Part shown: piece by piece, positions 1-12,109 of the stretch
Numbering within the stretch: the first letter of the stretch is position 1
Layout: every line of letters begins with the position of its first letter
Assembly: GCA_013398295.1 (NCBI GenBank)
Contig: VZSF01007805.1
Span: 62,001 to 126,000 of the forward strand
Length of the DNA stretch: 64,000 nt
Direction: 5' to 3'
Source: Chionis minor
Lineage: Eukaryota > Chordata > Aves > Charadriiformes > Chionididae
Position numbers and translations under genes: made by a program
The notes under the pieces: model-generated
What the model was told of the DNA's origin: nothing
Seen by the model: only the letters and a program-made list of their open reading frames with translations
The model's database searches: none

Positions 1-61
1 TTCTTTGGACTGTTCCTATTTAGGGTACCATGTTCAGAACTATTAAAGACTTCTAATTGTC

Positions 62-114
62 TAATAGTCTTATATATATCTTATTCTAATTGTCTTATAT
101 ATATAAACCTGAGC
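62..114. repeat. AT-rich short duplication with TA runs
   Basis: The motif CTAATTGTCT occurs twice, and each copy is followed by a TATATATAT run. This looks like a local slippage duplication in AT-rich DNA. No function is proposed. Confidence 0.5.
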
Positions 115-300
115 TAGCTTCATCAAGTGGTGTCCAGCAAAACCCTTTGAGATGGATAGACTACCTGTGGGCAAGAACCACAACAAATTTTATACCTTCT
201 TTCCTGCCCTGAGATGAGATCCTGCAATCATTAACTAAATGGACTTAACAAAACTTTTGTATACAAAGATAAATCATAGACGAATGACGTTCATGTATGG

Positions 301-303
301 GTG

Positions 304-336
<33 letters not shown>
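301..336. repeat. (TA)n(TG)n dinucleotide microsatellite
   Basis: A short TATATAT run leads into about 12 uninterrupted TG units (312-336). This is a standard vertebrate dinucleotide microsatellite, probably length-polymorphic. Confidence 0.95.
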
Positions 337-400
337 ATAGATTTGATAGATAAAAAGTAATAGTAATCTCAGCAAGATGCAAATGGTTTGAAATAAGGGG

Positions 401-760
401 TGGACGTCCTGGTTTGAGGTAAAACAGGACTAGTTTTGTTCAGTAACTCTACTTTCTAACTAGGCCACATCTAACTGCTGAAATTAACAGCATGTGGTGC
501 AGAAAGCTGTTTGCTCCCAGAGCACTAAGACCCATGTTTATAGTTGATGCCAAGGCATGGGATGCAGAGAGGCTCTTGCTTATACTTATTGCTAGAACAA
601 CCAAGGGCAGCCAACTTTGTTATTTGTGCCGTTGGAGGGTCGGAAGCGGAAAAGCGTAGAGGGGTCCCACCTGTGGGGAGTGGTTATATAACTAATATAA
701 GCATTTAGATACTTTATTAGCTTGGGTGTGGAGCAGAGAAGGGTGACTCTAGCTAACAAA
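401..760 (+). mobile_element. Probable endogenous retrovirus LTR fragment (solo LTR, degraded)
   Basis: The segment opens with GTCCTGGTTTGAGGT followed by AAAACAGGAC. These form a 10-bp near-perfect inverted repeat (406-415 with 421-430) of a kind I associate with the 5' end of avian ERV LTRs. A downstream block at about 640-690 (GGAAGCGGAAAAGCG, then GGGGTCCCACCTGTGGGGAG) is unusually GC-rich for the neighbourhood and also reads like avian LTR sequence. No gag, pol or env remnant is adjacent, so a solo or truncated LTR is most likely. The 3' limit is not clear and 760 is approximate. Recognition is from memory of avian repeats and was not checked by alignment. Confidence 0.45.
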
Positions 761-3700
761 TACAGCTGCTTCTTGGGCTGACCGGTTGGTTTCGGCAGTG
801 CTGGTTTCAGTAATTCTGCCAGATTTGAAGCATTGTGTTTTGTTCAGCTAAGACATGTCTCTGGTGAATTGCTGAGATTGAGGTTTCAGGGCCTTTTATG
901 CTATACTTACGGTTCATCTAGTTTGGCTGTTGTCAGAACAGGCTAAAGGTATTTTAATCAAAGCAAAAAGCGTGAACTCATAGAACTTAGTTTAGGAAAC
1001 AGCTCTCCCTTAATCCAGAAAAGTATATAAGAATTGATAGCGTTGGTACATCTTATCTGAGACCTGAATCATGCAGACACTTACGTACCCTCATAATTCA
1101 TATTCCTATTCGTAGTTCATATTCCTATTGACATTGCAAAGTAGGTGTCTCTTTGCCAGATCTAGACCTTATCTGACTTGTGGAAGTTATCCTTCTCTGC
1201 ATAAATATTCCGTTTGGTTTTTTAGGCTTACCAAACTCTCAACCTAGCTGGTTATACACAGCAGTGAATTCCACAAAGTGTTTATTTATTTACCTTTGAA
1301 ATATTGTTTTGTGGTTTTAAAATATCAGCCTTTTTAATTTTTCCCTGGTGTAGTTCACGCTGTGTATTATGTAAAAGTGTAGCTAGGAATACTTAGTATA
1401 AAAAAGTGTATATAGTGTAGACGAGTTGTCATCCCCTCTTATGTATTGCAGCTTTAATTTGGAAAGACCTAATATTTACAGATATATTTGTTAGAAATTG
1501 CTTCACAACTACATAGTTTTCCTCTGCAGTACTAGAGTTCCTTTTTTTTTTTCTTCTGTAAATTAAAAGGGATTGAAAAAGTTGCACTCACTATTATTCA
1601 AATTTGTGATCAGGATTATATTCTACAGTTAAGTTTTTCACTTGTATTATTGAAGTTATCATGTTAACCATGCATGCTCTGCCTGAACTGACTTGAGTCT
1701 GGATACCCTATAGCTGAGTTTACACAGTTCTGTGTTGTGTGGTTTTGCTTGATTTGGAATCTCTGTACTTCAGTGTTGCTAGCTTTTCTCCTCCCCATTA
1801 AAACTTCATTTTCTGTTTCATAAGGTCTGTGATGTTGCTTTATCTGGACTATCTCACCACACTGTTTCCTTGGATGATAAAGGGATGACCTGGATAATGA
1901 GCTGGTATTTTCAGTATTGTTCCCTCTTCCTGTCTCAGCATAGAAGAATATCTTATTTGCTTTTGTGGTCACTGACAAACATTTTTGCTGAGCGGCCCAT
2001 GACACTGCTAGCTGTATCCCGTCTCTACTCCTGTTCTGTTTAGAACCTCTCCGTGTGCAGGCTGAATTGTTTCTTCCAGTTCGTGATACTTCTCTCATTT
2101 CTGGAGTATTTTAAATGATGTGGCGTTGCACTTTAGATTCAATAAATGTACTTAGATCCTTCCACCGGTTCCTCAGAAGTGTCTTACAGTGTGGCAGCTA
2201 CAGCTGCAAATGTGTTTATTCATATATACTTTCACTTACAGATCAATAACTATCTTAAATATCCAAGCTATGGTAGATTTCATTGGAAAACTGCATTCAC
2301 CAGTGCAGTGAGGACTATAGAAGGACATGAAGTAGATAGACAGCTTTTAATACAGAATTTTCTTCTAACACAGAAATTATCTGTTATTTAATTCTATAAT
2401 GAGATGAGTGGGCAGACAAGTAACTGTGTCCATAAAGGAAAAACATGAACTGCCAGCACAGCAGTGAAAACTGCAGACTTGATTTCTCTTAACTCATGGT
2501 GAATCTAAGATAACATACTCATTAGTAATGTGGCAACAATGGGGGAATTAGCAGAGACGCTGCAGTGCTGCAATATCCCACTCTAGCTTACTGCATCCAT
2601 TTGACTACTTGTCCACATTGTAATTGCTCTCTATACCTAAAACTTTTTCCCTCAATTTGTGATTAAGTAATTTCTCTAATAGCTCATTGTTATTGTAGAG
2701 GAGCTGCACAGGAGGGAAGCCCAACAGCCTTTATATTTCACTCTGCTTCTGAAGCTTTTGTTTGCATCACATTCTTTTTCTGAAAAAATAAATAATGTGT
2801 GTTAACAGCAGAATAAAAATGGCTTTGTTGTGGTGGGCTTCCGTGGGGATGGTTTTAGGAAGAGGGTTAAGGGGACTACCCTACTCTCCACATGTCTTGG
2901 AGCATGTGTGGTCGCACCCAGCATGACACATGGGACAGAGACCCCCTTTTACTTCCCCCATCCCGATCGTATCTGTGTTGACTCGGGCTTCTGCTCTGAG
3001 TTCTGCCATGGAGGATGTGTATTCCTGTTCAGAGTTAGTGCCTTTATGCCTTTTACATGCCACAGATGGTTCTCCCTTGGTTTTTGAACAGGCTATAAAC
3101 TTGCAATGGAAGCATGAGGAAGCACGAATGCTCTGTTTGTAAATTCTCACACAATGACCATTAGTCTAGTATGGGGATATGTCCTGTAACCCTTAGATAT
3201 GGATAGGTGTAGACAGGAAGAAACAGTTTTCATTCTGCCTCCAAACATTGTGTTTGGTTTTGTGTGGGCTTTCTGTGTCTGCCTTTAGAAATATACAGTC
3301 TTCCTCATTTTGGATCCTAGCCTCAGATTATTCTGGGCATTCCTCAGATGCAGAGCTATGGGCGTACAGGTTACACACTCTACATGTGGGATTTTGTGAA
3401 TCAGGTGTTCATAAAACTTATGCAGTATGGCATGTCTGTGTGTATATTGTATAAATTTTGAATCCAAGTGATACACAAATCTTCAGCGAATAGGTTGCAG
3501 AACTCCCTGTCATTTATTTTTATGGCTAATGGCTTTTTTTATATTCCATTTTCTACAAGTTTTCATTAAGCAGTGCATGTGAAGTACTTCAACTTGACTT
3601 TGATGCGCATTCAGTATCAGAAGGAAAGATCAGGCCTTTTATCTCTAAACTACAGATCAATTACCTTTCTAAACTCTTAGCTCATAATTTTCCTTTAAAT

Positions 3701-5234
3701 AAAAAAGAAAAAAAAGGTACCACAATCAACTATATTAAGACAAGAAAAATGAAAGTGTTTAGAAAAAATGGAGGCATCACCTAAGATAAGGTACAAGGGA
3801 GCGTGGACCTGCCATTGTAGGATTAGACGCAGGTGCACAAATAATCATGTAGAGTGTAGAAGAGGAAATGGTACCTTACATTTAGAAGTTAAAAAATCCT
3901 TAATTTCTTGAAACAAAAAGATAGCTGGCTTGCTAATGAATTAAATACGTGACAACTTTTAAGTGCAGCACAGCTGCTGAGTTGTCAGAGCAGGTGACTT
4001 TATCATCAGCAGATTTTGATGGTATTATGCTTAGGATGAAATAACCACTTGTTTCGAAAAACAGTCTCTAATATCCTATGTGAAGGTCGGTCTCATAGAT
4101 TTCATTCCTTAATATTCTAGCTGACATTCCCATTTTCTGAAGTATGGGTCTTTAGATACATAAGTCTTAGATATTGTAGTATCAAGAAGGCTACTATGTG
4201 CAGCATTGCAATTAGGTAGTGAAAATCCTCTTACTATGGTACATGTGTGACCGGTAAACCAGAACTTCCAAATTGTTGGGGGTTTTTTTGTTTATACATT
4301 TTTACTAGGGCTCTTGTAATAGTGCAGTTGGGCTCTAAATATGACCGCTTTTTGATTCAGCACTGTAAGACTTAAAAAAAAAATATCATTTAATAGAAAT
4401 AGTATTGGAGTTCAATGTAGATAATAAAATACTAACATCCTCTTACACAGCTCTCAGTTGTGTAGGTTCATCTTATGAGGTATTTTTCTTTTCTATTGAA
4501 GTGACACGACATTGAGTTATTATTTCAGAAAGGAAGAAGTGAAACTGTTATTTTATTCATTTATATTCCAACAATATTAAACATGCTAGTTTAAAAACAC
4601 AAGAATCCCCCTCTTTGAAACTAACAAAATAGTCAAATGAAGAAGAAGCTATTCAAAATTGTCTTTTAATAAAAGTTTAAAGTCTTCAAAATATATTTGC
4701 CCCTCGAGCAAACTTTTTTCATTTAATATTGTGTCTGTTAATTAGTGCTTCAAATTTGCAAATTCTTTATTGGTTTATATCAATGTAATACCCAAAGCTC
4801 ATCTCATTGCCAGATTTGAATGAAATATGATCCTGTTTATTCTATTAAAACGAAGGCTTGAAATTGTTACCCAAATGCCACAGGAATTCTTGCCATTTTC
4901 TCATCAAATTCCTCATCAGATTTTTTGTTAAAGTCACATTGTTTTAGATTTTGAGCCTTGGCATTTAAATGAAATTCAATGTGCCCCACTGGAGAAAACA
5001 TCTGCAGGGACATATTATGTACAATATCCATTCCAATCAAGCAGGAGTGTACTGTGTGACTGAATGAGAAGCTTATTCTTACTCCACTTAGATTTACCCT
5101 GATGTGGCTATTGAGTCAATCTGTGACAAGAAACGTTTAGAAAATTAAACTAGCAGAACAAGGAAGATTTTTTTTTAATACTCTGAGCAAATACTTCCAG
5201 CTGTACAATATTAATTTCAGAATGACATTTTTTA
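761..5234. other. Non-coding stretch, no gene supported
   Basis: AT-rich unique-looking DNA. The longest open frame is 144 codons on the minus strand (1664-2098). It has no recognisable domain, and its length is compatible with chance in 64 kb of AT-rich sequence. The only internal structure noted is a 19-base tandem near-duplication at about 1097-1129. No promoter, exon pair or RNA gene was convincing. Confidence 0.7.
1097..1129. repeat. Two-copy 19-bp tandem duplication
   Basis: The 14-mer TTCATATTCCTATT occurs at 1097-1110 and again at 1116-1129, separated by CGTAG, giving a period of 19. It is a small recent duplication with no evident function. Confidence 0.8.
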
Positions 5235-5335
5235 AAAGAACCTGAAGGAGTTTGGTGCCAAATTCCCTCAGAAATTCAATGGGACTTGGGAATCGGAGCC
5301 CCCAGGGTTCCTTGGCAAATCTTGCTGTGATTAGT
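5235..5335. mobile_element. Degraded palindromic MITE-like sauropsid repeat
   Basis: The block contains, in order, AAAAGAACCTGAAGGAG, GGTGCCAAATTCCCTC, AATTCAATGGGACTTGGG and GGGTTCCTTGGCAAATCTT. This order matches the general pattern of palindromic short elements that recur in turtle, crocodile and bird genomes: TTTCAAAAG..CCTAAG..., then a central ...CCCATTGA/TCAATGGG..., then ...CCTTTGAAAATC. The assignment rests on remembered family structure. The element is old and internally decayed, with no coding capacity. Confidence 0.4.
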
Positions 5336-5399
5336 ACTAAGGGTTTTCTTTGAATATAAAATCATGATCTACAGAAACTGAAGGGAGCAGAGCGATGTT

Positions 5400-5490
5400 G
5401 GGGAAGAAAGAAAGGAAAGAAAGGAAGAGGAAGAAAGGGAGAAATGGAGAAAAAAAGGAAAGAAAGGAAAGAAAGAGAGAGAAGGAAAGC
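5400..5490. repeat. Purine-rich (GAAA)n-type low-complexity tract
   Basis: About 90 bases consist almost only of A and G on the plus strand, in AAAG, AAGG and GAGA units. The minus strand gives an artefactual Phe/Leu/Ser-rich open frame across it. This is a simple repeat, not a gene. Confidence 0.95.
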
Positions 5491-5735
5491 ATCAGTTCTG
5501 TAATACTATAGCATATATTAAAAATTTGCAGAAATTCTGTACGCGTGAGGTTAGCTGTCAGTAAAGACAACCTAGAACAGGCCATTTTCTTTTCAAAGCA
5601 GCTGTTTTACACACTGAGCTTGTCCCATTTTACCAGTTGGTGGGCAAAAAAAGGCGGTGTGGAGGAGCAAGCACTTCTAAAGCAGTGGTGGGTGTTTGTG
5701 GAACCTGCTCCTTTTCCTAACAAGGAATTTGGACA

Positions 5736-5796
5736 CCCCCCCCNNNNNNNNNNNNNNNNNNNNNNNNNNNNNNNNNNNNNNNNCCCCCCCCCCCCC
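5736..5796. other. Assembly gap (40 N) inside a poly-C homopolymer
   Basis: Eight C (5736-5743), then 40 N (5744-5783), then 13 C (5784-5796), followed by poly-A. The true sequence is probably a long C run or another GC-rich simple repeat that failed to sequence through. Any open frame crossing it is meaningless. Confidence 0.97.
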
Positions 5797-6029
5797 AAAA
5801 AAGAAGTCTTTTAAAAATGTATTTATGGTGACAGAGCCCTCTGCCATCCTTTGAAAAGCTTGTTTTTACAGAGCATCTGCCTGGAATACCTCTTCTGCTG
5901 CAGACCTGTGAATAAAAGCTGTCGTCACGTGCTTTTCAGCTGCTTCAAATAAAGACTAGAAGAGACGTGGCAGTGGAGGTGAGGAGGTCACTCCAGAGAA
6001 TGGCTGGAATTGGTCTGTATTTAGCACTA

Positions 6030-6437
6030 CAGGCCATGAGGACCACATCAGGAATACCAGCTCCAGTTTTTGTGCCCCCTAATACAGGAAGGACATTGAT
6101 AAGCAAGGACAAGTTCAGCAGAGGGCTGGCAAGATGGAGCCAGGCTGTTGACAGTGGTGCATGGTGAGATGAGGAGAGACACCAAGCATATATTGGGGTG
6201 GGGGGAAAGAAAAAAAGAGGTTCTGACTGCATGTAAGGGGTTTCCTTTTGAGGACAGTCAGGCATTGGAATAGGGTATGCAGGAAGGCTGTGCAGTCTCC
6301 GTCCACAGAAGTTTCTAACACCAAGTTTGATGAAGCCCTGTTTAACCTGATCTGACTTCAGAGCCAGCCCTGCTTTGAGCAGGAGTTTGGACTAGAGACC
6401 TCCTGAGATGTGTTCCGCCCTGAATTTTCTTATGATA
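6030..6437 (+). mobile_element. Old CR1 LINE fragment, plus strand, 5'-truncated
   Basis: Two blocks match CR1 consensus from memory. 6041-6140 reads like the end of the reverse-transcriptase ORF (a CCACATC..GAATACC..CTCCAGTTTTTGTGCCCC segment, then AAGTTCAGCAGAGGGCTGGC). 6260-6437 reads like the 3' tail (GGCTGTGCAGTCTCC, CCCTGCTTTGAGCAGGAG, GGACTAGAGACCTCCTGAG) and ends in a TTTTCTTATGAT remnant of the CR1 3' repeat. The reading frame is broken by many indels, so no protein is encoded. It is more diverged than the two minus-strand CR1 copies and therefore probably older. The 5' breakpoint is uncertain by a few tens of bases. Confidence 0.85.
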
Positions 6438-6596
6438 CAATTGGATTTGTAGAGGAAGTTTTGGGTTTCTATTTAAAATCTTCCCCACTCCTTTCTTGTC
6501 CTTATCCTACCCATTTCTCTCAGACTTACATCAATGTGGTCTTGCAATGGTGTAGAGTTCCTTTCAAGAGCACTTCTGGAAGAAGTGATTAGTAAT

Positions 6597-6637
6597 TAAA
6601 AAAACCAAACAAACCAAAACACAACAAACCAGCAAAT
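6597..6637. repeat. (AAAC)n-like A-rich simple repeat
   Basis: AAAACCAAACAAACC-type units with no T or G over most of the stretch. A low-complexity tract. Confidence 0.8.
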
Positions 6638-7067
6638 ACAATCGGGAAAACTTGTCCAATATGGTAGCCAGACAGAGGTCATTCAATTTGTAGGATACAG
6701 GGAGAAAACAATAATGTTAACGAATGCTAAATTTATGGTAAATTTCCAATTCTGTGTGTAACTTTGTTTATAAAATATGCCTGTCTGACAAAAGCAGGCA
6801 CATTAAAGCTTATAAACATATGATTAACCCAGGCGGTGTAGTTCTAAACTTCTCAGATTCACGTCAGCTTCCTTCAAGTTTGATGAGACAAAAGAGTTGC
6901 ACTCTGAATTTGGAATTCAGCAAACCTGTACAACAAAGAGAAGAGGTGTTACTGAAAATATTGTGGTTGAAATCTCTTGCGTTTGACACCCAGGAAGTAT
7001 TCATGTAATGTTAACAGCTGATCTTAACTGTCAATGAAGCCCTGCAGTAAACAGGCAGTTTCTTAGA

Positions 7068-7100
7068 AATTAGGTAGATCAGATAGGAATTAGGTAGATC
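7068..7100. repeat. 20-bp tandem near-duplication
   Basis: AATTAGGTAGATC at 7068-7080 recurs at 7088-7100, with AGATAGG between the copies, giving a period of 20. A small local duplication. Confidence 0.8.
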
Positions 7101-9384
7101 AAAGTCCACGACGGTGCATGCTCTGTGCTAACAGAAAGTAAAGTACACCCTATAGCTAACTTCATGAAAAAGGTAATTTTAAGCAGAATTTGTAACACAG
7201 GGTCTTAAAAAATATCCTTCAAATCCTTTTTTTTCTGATCTGAAGGGATTCAGAAACTGCTTTCAGCCTATTGTGTGAGTGAAGATAATAGTTTTTACAA
7301 AAAGGATAGCTCCCTACCTCACCACAAAATGTGAAATTTACATTCTTTCGTATTTTACATACAGCTCTATTGAGTAAAAATGGATGATGAAAGGAAAGTA
7401 TGAGTTATTCTATCACCTGACAAGATAGACAAGTTATCTGGGGCTTTTTGGGGGCCATGAAAGGATAGAAAAAGCTGATGAGAAATTTTGCATTCTTGTC
7501 CTGCATGACTGTTAAGAGCAAGTCGTAAGCAGCAGTAGCAAGCAGTACTAGCAGGTTTTAGAGAGAAATGTGAAGCATAGTGAAATAGATCTGTGAATAT
7601 TTTGGTCATGGTGGGACAAACAGGAAGGAGACGCATGAACTAAAGCATCAGCATGCTTGTTCAACAATTCAGCTCACTTCTGCTTGCAGGAAGGAAGTTG
7701 GCTGATGACATGATAAGTGAATAAACACGTACAGCAAGACTAGGTTGTTTATTTTTTCATAGTGTTTCAGCTTTTGCTGTATACTTCAGTAGTGCTGTGA
7801 AAAATGTAATGCTAAAATAGGATCAGTTTTCTTGTTTGTTTATCTCAGTGTTTCCCTATTACGTTTGCAGAAATGACATGTCAAAGATGAGTTTCTGAAC
7901 TACCTCTTCAACAAACTCAACTGGACTATGAATTTAAGACTTAAATTCTTTCTAGCTCAAGCATAATTATCACTAATAAAAGTTTCAGTATTTCTAACTC
8001 TGCTTTCAGTTATAGCTAGGTAATCTTTATCTTTTGTAAATAGAATACAGGATGTTTTTTTCCTCTTGGAATGATTCCATTTTGGTTTTGCATTTGCATT
8101 ATAAAATTAATTCTTCACAATGCATGTGTTGAATCTGTCCTGCTTTCCTTTAGCTGCTGTCTCTGCAATGCTAACATAAGTAAAAATAGTACTTTATTTG
8201 TTATTTATTTTGGTCACTGAAGTTAATAGATATGATTCTGAAGATATGAATTTTTATGCGAGGAGCAGACTTAACTGAATAAGCAGTCACTATTTTTACA
8301 GGCGGACTACATGTTCAAAACAGAAAGCTGCTAATACCACAGAGATAAAAGGATAATTTGCACTAATTTATGAAGCTAATTAATCAAATGAACTGAGTAT
8401 ATTAACCAGTTGGTGATATTCTGCTGAGCAGGAACTGAAACAGTTAGAAACTTCTTCAGACTTTTTTTTTATTACCGTGACATACTTTAACTGTTATTGC
8501 AAGTTTCCTACAGTGATAACCCTTTTGTAAACACTGATAGCTTAAGCAGTTTTAATAACCAAGAAAAGTGTGTGCTTACAATGTCAAGGCAGATTCCTGT
8601 TGTATCATAACATTTTCTTAATGAATTACTGAGAACGAAAGATACAGTATGTGAAGACCCCTCTGGCTGTAAAGATTATGGGTATGAACATATTTTAAAT
8701 GTTCAGTACATGATTATTAATAAGAAAAGTAGGGATTTATCTGAATTTATAGCAAGTGTAAAAACATATTTAAGTTGCCATTCTGTGCAGCTTCAGAAGA
8801 TTCGGCAGTGGAAAAATTTGTTTCTACTAAAACTGTGGTAAATAAAAAAAAACAAAGAAAGGTTAATTTATATTGCCTAGCATCCGTATGAGATGCAGAG
8901 GCAGAGCTAAATATTTCAAGATAAATGCAAGAGTTTTGCAGAGGCAGGCCAGATAAGGCCACCTAAATCCTTTAAAGGAGAATTAAGGGTTGCTTTCTGA
9001 TGTGACAGAAATACTGTGTAATGAATCCAATTTGTCTCTAGAAGCCAGTGGGAATGAGACATGCAAAATAAATGACAACTTTTTGAGTGTCCAAGGCAAA
9101 TCTGTAAAAATACTTTGCCGTGGTGTAGAGTGCATAGTACAGGTGATGTGGAAATGCTTCCCGGGTGTACAGCTGTACAACGCCTTGTTGACATAAGCAG
9201 CTGGGCTACAGGCTTCTATCTACTATGTGTGTTCTGGTGCATTAACAAGACTTGCAGAAACCTGGCAAGAAATGAGACCTGTATATCTGGAATGAAGCCA
9301 TATGGCCCAGGCTGGTAGGGAAAGGTTAGGTAAGGGTAGAGCCTGAGACCTTAATCTGTGCAGTTAGCTAATGGCATGTGTTGG

Positions 9385-10180
9385 CATAGAATCATAGAAT
9401 GTTTTAGGTTGGAAAGGACCTTAAAGATCGTCTAGTTCCAACCCCCCTGCCTTGGGCAGGGACACCTCCCACTAGACCAGATTGCTCAAACCCTCATTCA
9501 ACCTGGCCTTGAACACTTCCAGGGATGGCGCTTCCACAACTTCCGTGGACAACCTGTGCCAGTGCCTCACCACCCTCACAGTGAAAAATCGCTTCCTGAG
9601 ATCTAATCTAAATCTCCCCTCTTCCAGTTTGAAGCCATTACCCCTCGTCTTATCACCACATGCCCTTGTAAAAAGTCCCTCTCCAGCTTTCTTGTAGGCC
9701 CCCTTTCATATACTGGAAGGCTGCTATAAGGTCTCCCCAGAGCCTTCTCTTCTCCAGGCTGAACAACTACAACTCTCTCAGCCTGTTCTCATAGCAGAGG
9801 TGCTCCAGCCCTCTGATCATCTTTGTGGCCCTCCTCTGGACCCACTCCAACAGGTCCATGTCCTCCTTATGTTGGGAACTCCAGAGCTGGACACAGTATT
9901 CCAGGTGGGGTCTCATGAGAGCAGAGTAGAGGGGCAGAATCACCTCCCTCGCCCTGCTGGCCACGCTTCCTTTGATGCAGCCCAGGATACGGCTGACCAC
10001 CTCGGCTGCAAGTGCGCACTGCCAGCTCATGTTGAGCTTCTCATCCACCAGCACCCCCAAGTCCCTCTCCTCAGGGCTGCTGTCGATCCATTCTCTGCCC
10101 AGCCTGTATTTGTGCTTGGGATTGCCCCGACCCACGTGCAGGACCTTGCACTTGGCCTTGTTGGAGGGTGTGAGGTTATG
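9385..10180 (-). mobile_element. CR1 LINE, minus strand, 5'-truncated 3' end
   Basis: On the minus strand the element ends with the tandem ATTCTATG ATTCTATG 3' repeat, seen on the plus strand as CATAGAATCATAGAATG at the left edge. Upstream of it lies the characteristic 3' untranslated block, seen on the plus strand as GGTTGGAAAGGACC, CCTGCCTTGGGCAGGG and CTAGACCAG. Further upstream is the C-terminal part of the CR1 ORF2 reverse transcriptase. Only about 800 bases remain of an element normally several kb long, so it is a typical 5'-truncated insertion made by target-primed reverse transcription. The 5' edge fades between about 10160 and 10190. The block is well preserved, suggesting a moderate age. 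Confidence 0.97.
9767..10135 (-). pseudogene. CR1 ORF2 reverse-transcriptase C-terminal remnant, interrupted
   Basis: The 122-codon minus-strand frame carries the CR1 RT tail signatures in order: SPEERDLGVLVDEKLNMSWQ near residues 20-39, the SVASRAREVILPLYSALMRP block, HLEYCVQLWS, then VQRRATKMIRGLEH and NRLREL. The frame closes at a TAG exactly where family members continue with a Leu-Phe-Ser-Leu-Glu-Lys-Arg-Arg stretch. That same stretch is readable in frame directly after the stop, so a nonsense change inactivated it. The catalytic fingers and palm, the FADD-type motif and the N-terminal endonuclease are missing through 5' truncation. No enzyme can be made. It lies wholly inside the CR1 element. 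Confidence 0.93.
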
Positions 10181-12109
10181 CAGCAGAAAGTTTTGAGGTA
10201 AGATAAGAGAGGAAGCAATAGCAGTTTATCTGCGTATTTAGTGCTGCTTATGAGAGTAGCTGACTGAAGTAAATTTAGGAATCCTTGCTGTCAAACATAA
10301 AATTCAATGACATGAAATCCTGTTTGTCTGGAGTCAGTAGTATCTTCAATAACATTTAGAGATTTGTTTTACATTCACTTTTCATTCCTTCTTTCCTTGA
10401 ACTTCAATTTTCTGCACCTTCATGCTAAAACCCACCTATTCTGTCAGTGATGTGTCATGCTGGTAAAGAGAGAGCACAAGAGCAGAATCTAAATAGAAAG
10501 GTCAGTTCTTCTTCCTGCCCAGTCCATTTCCCACATTGGAAGAGTTGAAAGGAATAGCATCTCTGATATCCTTTGAACCTCTTGTCAGCTGACATGAATT
10601 GAAGCAATCCTGAAACTAGTTAACTTTGTTTTATGGTCAAAACTGAACAGATCCAAGAAAGAATAATGTTCAGAAGTGGACTTCTGGGTCTTATGCCACC
10701 ATATAACCCTCGGTGCATAATTAATACAACATGCCAAACCAGTATTTCCAAGAATATCATTACAAGAAATTGAAAACAAAATATTTTAAGATGTAGAAAA
10801 AAAAGTTTGGTGCTGATTTCCCAGTAGTTTTTAGAAAGAGAGGTATCGCTAAGTTTTCATTATGTCTTTGAAGGTCTCTCCTTAACATATTTAATGCTGA
10901 CTAGTACAGCAGTCTTTGCCTTTCTATGTTAAATCATTAGCTGATGATACCCAGTTTGTAGTTTCAAGGACACTTCATATTTTTTGCCTCCTTTCAATTT
11001 GTAGAATAGTTCCTCCCCCTGGTAATTCCCACACGTTTTTATTGCATACCATACTGAGTGGCTTCGATTCAAATGTCTTCTGTGAACTTGAGCATCTTTC
11101 AGGATCAAACCATAAACCATGAGTTTTAGAAATAGTTATAATTTTAGGGATTAGTGCTTTTCAGTGCATAGAATGCATTTTGTAAGTTATGTATTGTGAG
11201 AGAGTTGCTGGTATCTTCTTAGAAACAGTTGCTTCAGATCAAAACCATTTCCCACTCTATTGTCCTTTACCATATCAAATAACAATTGAAACAGCAGCAG
11301 CAGCCAATGAACATGGATCAATGATATCTTCAGCCACTGCATTTGTGTAGGTTTAATCCATTTATGTGAAAATCAAGTTACTGCTGGCCTGTTTTTTCTT
11401 TACTGGAAACAATTGATAACATTACTTCAGAAGAAATTAATCCAGAGAATTAATTAGCAGAATCTAATATCCAATAAATGTAGTCTTGAGAAAGATTTCA
11501 TGGGTGGTCAATTGTGACATTAAATGGAAGGTAAAAAAATAGATACCATTAGCTGTTTTCCATAACCAAACAGAAGTGACAGAAAAAGAACAAATAGGAT
11601 GACATTGACTTTGGAGAGAAATAAATAGGTCAGTTCTTGTACCTGTCACAGAAAAGCTTTGAGAACAATTTTTTCATGTTTTTGGCTTAGGCCCATATTC
11701 AGGGGCTTAAATATTGGAAGAAATACTTTGACAAATTAAAAAAAAAATAAATCATTGTTTCCAGGCCAGTGAGTTTGATACTTTGATACTCCAGAAGCTG
11801 CAAGGGGCTTTTAGGATCAAATTCAGCCCTAGTCAGTGGGAGCAAAAAAAGTAAATGCTTACTACCTTCATCATTGTTTCTGTTGCTTTTATTAATTTAA
11901 GTTTTTGCAAGGGAGGGAACTGGACCTTGTCTATGATCAGTTAATGAAATTTGGCTGATGAGTGATAACCTCCTTAGCTGTAGTGCTTGAATTTTTGATT
12001 TTGAGTCCAACCCCTTTTTTTATTTTATTGTTATTATTGAAGGATTGCACTTAGAAATACAAATGGCCATCAGTGTGCTATTTCATGAGCTGTGTGTATG
12101 TACAGCCAA
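10181..12109. other. Non-coding stretch with a possible ancestral repeat trace
   Basis: No gene is supported; the short frames are chance-level. Near 11808-11860 the text GGATCAAATTCAGCCCTAG followed by CAGTGGGAGC resembles the tail of ancient amniote interspersed repeats that begin with GATCAAATTCAGCCCT. This is a weak resemblance from memory. Confidence 0.5.

Larger units (their letters stand above)
6441..9384. other. Non-coding stretch, no gene supported
   Basis: AT-rich unique DNA. A two-copy 20-bp tandem duplication lies at 7068-7100. An octamer-like ATTTGCAT is at 8092-8099, followed by an ATTATAAAA run, but there is no supporting promoter structure. The open frames here are at most 92 codons, overlap on both strands, and show no family signature. 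Confidence 0.7.

Noticed and set aside
1664..2098. 144-codon minus-strand open frame
   Set aside because: No domain or signal. In 64 kb of about 38-40% GC DNA one or so frame of this length is expected by chance on a rough estimate. A faint resemblance of its middle to the CR1 RT tail (AAQQKCLSV..KANKI) is not supported by flanking CR1 sequence.
5545..5814. Plus-strand frame running through the N gap
   Set aside because: Artefact of translating unknown bases and poly-C.
5929..5980. Acceptor TGCTTTTCAG followed by 13 open codons and a GTGAGG donor
   Set aside because: A 39-base segment next to the old CR1 copy; too little information to separate from chance.
8092..8110. Octamer ATTTGCAT followed by an ATTATAAAA TATA-like run
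   Set aside because: An isolated promoter-like pair in AT-rich DNA without a transcript candidate downstream.
9800..10201. 133-codon plus-strand frame across the CR1 copy
   Set aside because: It is the antisense shadow of the CR1 reverse-transcriptase remnant.
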